From Enoplosus armatus (taxonomy: Eukaryota; Chordata; Actinopteri; Centrarchiformes; Enoplosidae), in NCBI RefSeq assembly GCF_043641665.1, contig NC_092197.1:16994148-17058147 (forward strand): 64,000 nucleotides of DNA, given 5' to 3'. Position 1 is the stretch's first letter. Every line of letters starts with the position of its first letter. The notes under the pieces were generated by a model. It was given only the letters and a program-made list of their open reading frames with translations, ran no database searches and had not been told where the DNA came from. A program made the position numbers and the translations under genes. Shown here piece by piece: positions 57,024 to 64,000 of this stretch.

Positions 57024-57365
57024 AAGTTCTTCAAAATAATGCTGATTTTGTTCTCCTGAAAAATGGCCAAAACATTGAGAAATTCTTCCACTAGATGTCT
57101 TAATGTATCGATAGAGATAATGCTGCTATAGTTATCATCACATTATCATCCATATGGCCCACACTTACAAGTGACCATATTGTGATAAATGGATATTTGT
57201 CTCAGCCGTACTTTGGTCTCACTTTCCGCTGACTTTATTCTCTCCATCAGGTCGTGTGAAACGTGAGGGTGATGGGCGACTGAAATGAGCGACGCCAGAT
57301 TGTTCTGTGCCCAGCGCTAACTTTGCTGACACTGTCTCTGCTGTTGTGTTATTGGAGGACGGGCT

Positions 57366-57367
<2 letters not shown>

Positions 57368-57430
<63 letters not shown>

Positions 57431-57444
57431 TGTGTGTGTGTGTG
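57368..57444. repeat. (TG)n microsatellite
   Basis: About 28 TG units to 57424, then GAGAGAG, then TG again to 57444, in tsc1 intron 15. Confidence 0.95.
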
Positions 57445-57794
57445 GAGAAAGAAAGGGGGCGGCGGACTCTGAACAATGTCATACTTGTTCTCAACTGGGT
57501 GTTTCCTTTCGGCTGCAGTAATAGACTGGCAGGCTCTGCACAGTGGACAGCACATCAAAACACACTCCTGAGTTTCCTCAGGAAACATACTGAAAGAACT
57601 GGAGAGCATTCAGGGAGCATATATCTCCTCCACGGCTGCACAATCCTCAACATGTGCTAATCTATATCTGCATCTATATTTTGTTGAAGGAACTGAAAAG
57701 GGCGCAAAAGTCAAAATGGTGGAAATAAATTAGAATAATACAAGCTAGAAAACCTTGACTGAAAGTCAACCTGTGCAGATGTGAAGCCTCTTAC

Positions 57795-58443
57795 CTCTTG
57801 AGCACTTTATCATGGGCGTCGCTCCCCTGCTGAACAAGGCGATCCAGCACCTCCAGTGGTGAAGCAGACACTACCCCTTCCTCCTCCCCGTCCTCCAACC
57901 CCTCCTCCCACTGCGACAGCCTCTCCATCGCCGCCTTGTGCACCGCCTCCGACGTCTTCTGGCCCACGAAGAGCGAGGCTGCCCTGGGCAGGGCCAGGTC
58001 GAAAAACGACTCGTAGGGCACCGGAGCCGGGGTCTTGCTGCACGGGCTTGGGGAGAACATCCCGAACTTGCCCACCTCCTCGTCCGGGGCAGAAGGGCTC
58101 CGGTGCAGGTGGTGATCGATGGGGGTGAAACCTGACTGGAAGGACCAGGACTGCTCGAGGCCGAGGACTGAACTCCTGCTGTCTCCTCCTGCTCCTCCTC
58201 CTCCTCCCCGTTCGCTCCCAACACCGCTGGTACTCGCAATGTTCTCCGCTTTGTCTGGCATCGATACAACATGGTGGATATCCCGGACGGGGCCTCCAGG
58301 CTGGGCATTGGAGAGGGTCTTGTCTTGGGCCTGACAACCAGTCAGAGTCTCAGTGGTGTGATAGAAAGGAGAGTCGAAGCCCCTCAGGCCCGACAGCTCC
58401 TGCTTATCCTCGGTGATCTTCAGCAACTCCTCTGTGATGGCAG
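57795..58443 (-). CDS. tsc1: tsc1 exon 15: central regulatory region
   Basis: The longest exon (649 bp, against 559 in human). It starts (A)AITEELLKITEDK and contains GFDSPFY, GFTPIDHHLH, FSPSPCSKTPAPVPYESFFDLALPRAA, and SASPLEVLDRLVQQGSDAH; the human equivalents are FDSPFY, FTPIDLP, FTPSPCK, YDHLFEVALPKTA and TSPMEVLDRLIQQGADAH. A poly-Gly patch (GGGGGAGG) at about 58190-58210 comes from GGA/GCA repeats. It ends AAG AG|gtaaga, phase 2. Antisense and off-frame ORFs over it are shadows. Confidence 0.96.
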
Positions 58444-59303
58444 CTGCAGCAGAAACAACATATGGAGGATTGTGGTGGAGTTACACCTGAATGTATGTTC
58501 TGAATGTCTGCGCTCAAATATTACAGCAAGTACCAAGTAAAAAAGTTTTTCCCCCAAAGAGAAAGGAAATGTTTGAATCTAAGCGGCTAGCTTTAGCAGC
58601 AGAGCTTGTGCCATTTGGCAGATGCTTTTATCCAAAGAAGTTCCCAGTACTGTAGGTGCATTTATTTTTAGTACAAGTGGCTCAAGTGGGATTTAAACCA
58701 ATAACTGTGCAGAGCTATCTGAACACACAGGGATATAAACAGGCATGTGTTGGCATCCTGGATGTTTAGTCAAAGTCGAGGAGCTCCGGCTCATTTGGCT
58801 TAAAGATGTAATTCAATTCAAAACTTTCTGGTTCAGTCGAAACAAAATACTGTCCCGACTCTGCTGTGAAACATGGAGGATTTTGATATGTTGTTATTCA
58901 AGAAAATGTCTCCATAAAACAGGCAGATGTATGCCTATAGCTGGTTTATGGTGTGGCAAATATCTGTATGGTTTGGAGTCGGGAATCCCTAAAACACAAT
59001 CATTGCACATGCAGGCCTTCCTTTGCCACACATAAAAAGAGTGTAACACGTTTGTTAGCCAACTTGTTTCTGAGCACAGAACAAAGCAGCTTTTTTTGTG
59101 GTTCTCCACCTGCTAAAAGAGAAATCAAAATATAATTTCTGGTGGTTTACTTTGTCTTTCTGTGATTACTTCATGACAGAATAATTTGGTTTTGGTGGAT
59201 TGTCTTTTTTATTGAAGATACCCACAGTGTGACCTGTGTTTCCCATGTTGAGTCACACACCGACTGAATCTGGTTCTGTGCTCTACGTCGAAGCGATACT
59301 CAC
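58444..59303 (-). other. tsc1: tsc1 intron 14 with repeat fragment
   Basis: 58605-58745 contains GCCATTTGGCAGATGCTTTTATCCAAAG and CAAGTGGGATTTAAACC, wording familiar from a widespread fish repeat (GCAGATGCTTTTATCCAAAGCGAC), class uncertain. No other content is seen. Confidence 0.5.
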
Positions 59304-59411
59304 CCTCTTCCCTCTCTTTCTCTGTCCTCAGCTGGAGCTCCAGCTCCTGTTTCTTCATGAAGACCGACAGCTCTGTCAAAGTCATAGAGACGTTCTCCGC
59401 AGCTCCTGCAT
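59304..59411 (-). CDS. tsc1: tsc1 exon 14
   Basis: In frame it reads (D)AGAAENVSMTLTELSVFMKK, then QELELQLRTEKEREE and G shared with exon 15. 108 bp, phase 1 at both ends; human exon 14 has the same phases and 105 bp. The acceptor is cctcatcag and the donor GAGG|gtgagt. Confidence 0.88.
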
Positions 59412-59804
59412 CTGATGAGGAAATGTGTACGTCAGAAAAATAACCAAAAAAGCCAAACCGTAAAACTGAAAATACACCTCTGATATCGTTATTTTTGGGA
59501 AAGATTCATTAATATTATGCCTGATGATCCAAATGATTTGCCATCACAGAGTTTAAAATTACATTCAGTCTAACTGAGTCCAGATCCTGTAGCATTGCAG
59601 CAGGTCTCAGGTCTGTCTGAGACTAACCACGGCTGTGAGTTAATTGGTGGCTCATCATGCTGCTGCCACGGTTGGTGTTCTCTCAGGATTGAAAATGGAG
59701 CCGTGGTTTTCTAAGGGTTCATTTCAGACCTGAACCGAAATTCAGAACCCGTGAAGACTTTGACTTTTTTAATGATGATACGTCACAGTCTCATCGTGAC
59801 TGAC
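59412..59804 (-). other. tsc1: tsc1 intron 13
   Basis: About 390 bp between exons 14 and 13, GT-AG (gtcagt donor at 59804). Nothing seen. Confidence 0.8.
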
Positions 59805-59898
59805 CTCTGTTTGCGGCTACTTCTGCGCTCTTCTCTGTGTCTTTGACTGGTTCCTGTCTCACCAGCGCCGGCTTACTGCTCTCTCCTTGTCGACGATC
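59805..59898 (-). CDS. tsc1: tsc1 exon 13
   Basis: Acceptor ttttccag, donor AGAG|gtcagt. It reads DRRQGESSKPALVRQEPVKD, then TEKSAEVAANR, phase 0 to phase 1. Human exon 13 has the same phases but is shorter. Conservation of the protein here is low; the call rests on splice sites, phase and position. Confidence 0.82.
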
Positions 59899-60673
59899 CT
59901 GGAAAAGTCACACAGTTAACTGTTTTATTATGTCATGAATTCATTTTGGAAAAAGAAATCGGTGGTTTGCGTCATCTCTTTCTGTTCTCTGTCTGAGAAC
60001 AATTACACGCTCCTTACTTAATGTGGGATTAAAGACATGCAGGGCAGGCCGATTAGAGACTCTTAGAGATTCTTTACCTATTTGAATGTGAGTCACTGTT
60101 TTACTACAACACAAGTTCACAATGACTGACAGATACAGGTTAAGTCCATTATGGTTTGAACATTCATATACCAGAATAAAGAACATTTATGAGACAAGAA
60201 GCCAAAGAATTTGACTCCTGCTGAGAACCAATAATGACTTCAGCTCTTTTCTCCTGTTGCTTTACTCCTGAGTGCAAAAATCAGGTTTCATAAATCAATC
60301 TGCCTCCTGCTGTCAAGAAAATGAGTTTTCAAGATGATCGCAGTTAGATGCTTTGTATTGGTTGGCATATTTGTAATTATTTGTTTGGATGTTCTTAATT
60401 AAGCAACATACAAGGACCAGGACCCTGAACAATTAAGCGATCATGAAAAGCAGCATGCTGGTGATGAATAATTACAATCCAACAATTGGCCTTTTTGCAA
60501 TTATGTCATGCTGAAAAAATAATTGAAAAAGTCTGTGGATTTTTGTCTTTTAATGAAGGTATAAATTAAATCCACAAATAAACAACTGTCCATCATAAAC
60601 TCTCTGAGGGGGAAATGTGTAAATGAGGAGTGTTCTGAGGGCACATTTTAAAAACGGAGGGGAGAGAGCAAAC
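59899..60673 (-). other. tsc1: tsc1 intron 12
   Basis: AT-rich, phase 0, with donor AAG|gtttgc. Nothing coding or repetitive was recognised. Confidence 0.7.
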
Positions 60674-60798
60674 CTTTCTTGGTGGACTGGACTGGACTGT
60701 GTTGGCTGGTAAGGAGATTATGGGGAAGTCATCTGATAGGGTGGGAGGTGGGGAAGAGGTGGCTGGAGTGCTGGAGGCAGGCGTTCCTTTCCCTCCTG
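60674..60798 (-). CDS. tsc1: tsc1 exon 12 (alternative start at 60795)
   Basis: It reads AGGKGTPASSTPATSSPPPT, then LSDDFPIISL and VQSSPPRK; human has AGGKGTPLGTPATSPPP... VTPPRK. The upstream acceptor is a tandem GAGCAG: use of the first AG (exon from 60798, 125 bp) keeps the Ala found in human; the second (exon from 60795, 122 bp) drops it. Both are in frame. The region lies in the part of hamartin first mapped as the tuberin-interacting segment. Ser replaces the Thr that precedes PPRK in human. Confidence 0.92.
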
Positions 60799-60908
60799 CT
60801 CGGGTCAAAACAATCAGCAGTCAGCAGAAAAGAAAACTCCAGAGCGTCACTCAGTTAAAACACTGACAGCAGAGAGCTGAAATCTACTGTAATCATGTGA
60901 GTGTTGAC

Positions 60909-61074
60909 CTGATGTGCACTGGAAGCGGCTGGGAAGGTGTGAGGCACTGTGGGAGAGCTCCAAGTTGGGCGACATGCCCCTGGAGGAAGGGGGCGTGGCC
61001 ATGCCACACAACGAGGAGGGGCTCCACAGTGGGTCCTTCCCCCCACAGGAAGAGTTGAGTTCACAGGTGGAGTT
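60909..61074 (-). CDS. tsc1: tsc1 exon 11
   Basis: It starts NSTCELNSSCGGKDPLWSP, then SSLCGMATPPSSRGMSP, and ends RFQCTS with G shared. Human has NSTCELNSPSGGKEPLWTPSSLCGMTTPPTSPG. Acceptor tctttgcag, donor TCAG|gtcaac. 166 bp, phase 0 to 1. The intron to exon 12 is only about 110 bp. Confidence 0.94.
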
Positions 61075-61165
61075 CTGCAAAGAAATCGAGACCAAACGGC
61101 AAAATGATTACAGATCCGAAGCTGCAAATCTTCAAAGTCATAGTTTGATACATTTCTACAATACT

Positions 61166-61541
61166 TAGGAATAGGAATAGTTCGACTTTTGGGAAATACC
61201 CCTTTTCTCTTTCTTTCAGGGAGTTAGATCTTTACGTAATATGACATTACAGCCCGCAGCAGGTTAGCTTAGCTTAACATAAAGACTGGAAACAGGGGGA
61301 AACAGCTAGAGTAGCTCTGGCCAACGGTAACAAAATCTGCCAGCAGCACAGCACCTCTACAGCTCACCAGCTACCCACTGTAAAACCACCACCTGTTGTT
61401 TTTACACTTTACACTGGTTTAAATACGGATTAATAAAATCAGATCTAACATCACAATTCATCTGTTTCAAGTCTTAATGCTAAGCTAAACTAACCAACTG
61501 CTGGCTGTAATTTCATATTGAATGTCAAACTATTCCTTTAA
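61166..61541 (+). mobile_element. AGGAATAGTTC-type inverted-repeat element, near full length
   Basis: Left end TTAGGAATAGGAATAGTTCG with TTTTGGGAAATACCC; right end AATGTCAAACTATTCCTTTAA, whose reverse complement is TTAAAGGAATAGTTTGACATT. Internally GGTTAGCTTAGCTTAAC faces a mirrored AATGCTAAGCTAAAC. 376 bp, non-coding. Same family as 17389-17524 and 56560-57023. Confidence 0.8.
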
Positions 61542-61869
61542 GCCTGACTTGCTGCTGTGCAAAAATATCTGGCGTCTATAAAGGATATCTTGTTATGCAC
61601 ATGTGGTTCTCAATCATGTGCAGTCGTGTCTATCATGTCTAACTATTTGCATGAGCCAAGTTCTGAGATAACTCTGAAACTTTAATGTAAATACTATGGA
61701 GGTAAATGGAATTTTATTGGTGCTCCCAAAACTACTACTACTGCTGCTGCTGCATTGTTACTGTTATTGCTGTAATTATTATTTATTAAGTGACGACTAC
61801 TACAACAACACCACAAACTTGAGCCAATTAAAAATGTTTTTCCTAAAATGGCGGGTCTCCCATGTTTTC

Positions 61870-62082
61870 CAGATTCTTCTGTCTGTTTGGGTCGGAGGGG
61901 GCGCAACGCAGCAACAAATCCCCAGACACACCCCAGGGGGCAGAAAAACACCCTGACCCCTCCCTCGTGTGCCTGACCCAATAATAGAAAAAGAGAGACG
62001 GCATCTCCATGGCAACCAGCCCTAGGAGTGTCTACACACTGGCAGGACAAGGATGGGGGGCATGTGTTGTAATTCCTGACTT
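61870..62082. repeat. GC-rich dispersed repeat, copy 2 (tsc1 intron 10)
   Basis: It matches 51985-52185 in the same orientation and order: CTGTTTGGGTCGGAGGGGG, CACCCCAGGGGGCAGAAAAACACCC, CTGACCCAATAATAGAAAAAGAG, CATCTCCATGGCAACC, GGCAGGACAAGGATGGGGGG. Confidence 0.75.
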
Positions 62083-62355
62083 GTCTGATGACTCAAAAAA
62101 CTGTCCGTCCACTCGCTTCCTCTCCGCGTCTTTAAAAAAACATGGAGGGTAGCCGCTGCTCTGATTGAGGGCACTGAGTCCGAAAACAATCAACTCACTA
62201 CATTTGCCAGGTAACATATGGAGTGTGAACATGGCGGCGCGTACAAGAGCCAGCAGCTAACAGACGCTTAACGACGTAGTGCGGCGGTATTACCCTCTGA
62301 TCAGTTACTGAACCAAGATTTTGACGGCTTTTGACCGGATTATGGATGATCTTAC

Positions 62356-62474
62356 CTGCCGTCTGGAGGTCTGTGGGCTGCGGTAAGAGGACTGTGTCCC
62401 TGAGAAGGGGGGCAAGGACAGGGGCGGGGGTAGCGGCTGCCGTGGAGTCGAGAACGGGGTCGAAGAAGAGCTTC
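62356..62474 (-). CDS. tsc1: tsc1 exon 10, most upstream tsc1 exon in the window
   Basis: Acceptor tcttgacaacag, donor CGGCAG|gtaaga. In the frame that joins exon 11 in phase 0 it reads (G)SSSSTPFSTPRQPLPPP, then SLPPFSGTQSSYRSPQTSRRQ, a Ser/Pro-rich linker. 119 bp, phase 1 to phase 0; the human exon has the same phases and 116 bp. The open frame in the other register at this place is a shadow. Confidence 0.88.
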
Positions 62475-64000
62475 CTGTTGTCAAGAAGACAAATGGTCTG
62501 ATCAATCTTCAAATGGATGCATCTAACAACCTGCAGTCTTCCTCTGCTCTTTTAGACACCACTGTTTGGTGTTTGTCAGTTTTAATATCAAAAATACAAG
62601 AGACACAAAAAGACATAATTGTCCAGGACTGTACTTTGGCTCCAAATAACAATAAACAATCATTATTGATTCATGTGTAGATTATTTTTTAGATTTTTAG
62701 AATAGATTAAAAGGTCAGAAAACTGAAAAATGTCCATCACAAGCAGCCCCCCGTGTGATGTCTTCAAATGTCACCCAAACACACACAAATATACAATTTA
62801 CATGTAAAAGAGCAAAAAGGCAGCAAATCCCCACATTTGAGAGGCAAGAACAACCAAATATTTCATTAACTTCATACAATTAATCAATTACCAAAATGTT
62901 CCTTTCACTTCAATAACTGAATAATCCAGCACTGATCATTCCCTATTCCTAATCCTAATCACTCCAGTGCTAAATTTCAACAACATCTACCATCATGACA
63001 AGTCATCACAGGTGCTGATGTCAAACTAAATAAAAAGTAAAAACATCCTCAAATCAAAAGGGAAAAGCAGTATAGTGTGTAACAAATTTAAGAGAATGCA
63101 AACTTTTACCACATTACTATTCTGTGATCAGGCTAATCTGGTTTACACTGACATTTTACAGGATACTGTGGCGTATACTGCCATTTAAGTAGCACAATAC
63201 ATGTGCACAACCAGTACTTACTGTTAATAATACAATGGGGATGATTTATTTTAGATTATTTTGCCCTGTATGTAAAATAACATCACCAACTTCACATATG
63301 ACAGAAAGATGCTCAAGTGGTTTATTTGTTCAACAGGGAAACTCAGTTTAACTTTGAAATATTAGCTGGAGTTCTGCCAATATTTTGGCTGTCTGACTGT
63401 ATGTTAGTGTTGGGCAATGTGATTAATGAGACAATATAAATGCTTTGGTATTTTGCTTTGGTTTTATATGTGTTTTGCAGTGGGTATTTAATGTGCTGGA
63501 TTAGCCAGACACAGACATTCCCATCTGGTTAGATTATCCATACAATGTGTCTCAAAAGAGGAAAACTTAGTGCATCATAAAATACATTGCTATTCCGATA
63601 TAAAACGACATATACCATGATGAAAGATGTAATATGAAGATGCTGACTCCAGCTGTACGCTTTCACAGGTAACAGCTGTTTATGTTAAAATACACGTGTA
63701 ACATCTAGATGTGGCCCGAAACACTTCAAACTCTCCCTAGATGTCAGATTCTGATCAACCAGCAGTGAAAGTTCCAGCAGAAAAGATAAAAGCATGCTTA
63801 CTAATAACTTGAACCATCAAAGCATGCCTCCATCCAAGCTGAGTTTATGATCGTTTGTTGGATTTTATTAAAGTCATGATAAACACGATGATATCTAAGG
63901 AACCAAACCCCCATCCTGTTTAATGATCATTGCAAACTGATGCTTTTGTCGATTGCAACTTCCTGTGATAACACTACATAAGTAATAATTGCGGTTTTAT
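62475..64000 (-). other. tsc1: tsc1 intron 9 (continues past the window)
   Basis: No further tsc1 exon is visible before the window edge. 62590-62930 holds an inverse, decayed copy of the CGATTAATCGATTAG family (AAAGGCAGCAAATCCCCACATTTGAG, TACAATTAATCAATTACC). The rest is AT-rich with no recognised content. Confidence 0.65.

Larger units (their letters stand above)
56126..57794 (-). other. tsc1: tsc1 intron 15
   Basis: It holds one MITE-like copy (56560-57023) and a long (TG)n tract. Nothing coding. Confidence 0.7.
61075..62355 (-). other. tsc1: tsc1 intron 10, repeat-rich
   Basis: About half of the intron is repeats: a MITE-like copy at 61166-61541, a fragment of the foldback family at about 61650-61730 (ATGGAGGTAAATGGAATTTTATTGGTGCTC), a CTA/CTG run at 61733-61755, and the GC-rich dispersed repeat at 61870-62082. 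Confidence 0.7.
46656..64000 (-). other. tsc1: tsc1 gene, 3' part (exons 10-23 by human numbering)
   Basis: This is the hamartin gene. Hamartin is the scaffold of the cytoplasmic/lysosomal TSC complex with tuberin (TSC2) and TBC1D7. The complex is a GTPase-activating unit for RHEB and thereby restrains mTORC1. Fourteen coding exons join in phase to 978 residues, equivalent to about human residue 305 to the C-terminus. The lengths 44, 167, 183, 111, 123 and 188 bp for exons 16-21 equal those I recall for human. The C-terminal [12 protein letters not shown] is identical to human. The N-terminal core exons are beyond 64,000. Teleosts may carry tsc1a and tsc1b; the paralogue cannot be decided here. 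Confidence 0.97.

Noticed and set aside
57810..58337. 175- and 145-residue frames overlapping tsc1 exon 15
   Set aside because: Off-frame shadows of the exon; the phase-consistent hamartin frame matches human motifs.
1..64000. CRISPR arrays, bacterial operons, phage or plasmid features
   Set aside because: Introns, poly(A) signals and vertebrate repeat families show this is nuclear vertebrate DNA; the regular arrays are microsatellites.

Overview
The window is nuclear DNA from a ray-finned fish, probably a percomorph teleost. The evidence is vertebrate genes split by short introns, many long (CA)n and (TG)n tracts, and several interspersed repeat families that I recognise as common in percomorph genomes (short elements with inverted ends bounded by TTAAAGG-like sequence, and the GCTTAGCTTAGCATAAAG family). 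Only two protein-coding genes can be supported. The 3' part of gtf3c4 (TFIIIC 90 kDa subunit) lies on the + strand at 1-4630. The 3' part of tsc1 (hamartin) lies on the - strand from the right edge down to about 46,660.

Layout. 1-4,630: the last four coding exons of gtf3c4, stop codon and poly(A) signal. 4,630-46,660: about 42 kb without a recognisable protein-coding gene. It holds copies of several repeat families, a 1.3 kb strand-asymmetric pyrimidine tract (32.2-33.6 kb), and many AT-core stretches dense in homeodomain-like TAATTA sites and octamer ATTTGCAT sites. 46,660-48,531: the likely tsc1 3' UTR, which contains a 500 bp inverted-repeat element. 48,532-62,474: fourteen consecutive tsc1 coding exons, corresponding to human exons 23 back to 10 by phase and protein match. 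62,475-64,000: the next intron; the N-terminal exons lie outside the window.

Context. In human 9q34 the order is BARHL1, DDX31, GTF3C4, AK8, SPACA9, TSC1. Here gtf3c4 and tsc1 keep their order and orientations, but no AK8 or SPACA9 coding exon is visible in the gap. My inference is that the desert is retained because it holds long-range enhancers of a neighbouring developmental gene, most plausibly barhl1 off the left edge. This rests on gene order and motif content, not on an alignment.

The two genes do not act in one pathway. TFIIIC90 works in RNA polymerase III transcription, and hamartin works in the TSC complex that restrains mTORC1. The most specific gene-level observations are a GC-AG intron in tsc1 (intron 17), a tandem GAGCAG acceptor at exon 12, and a foldback element in the tsc1 3' UTR. 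I found no clear new coding system.
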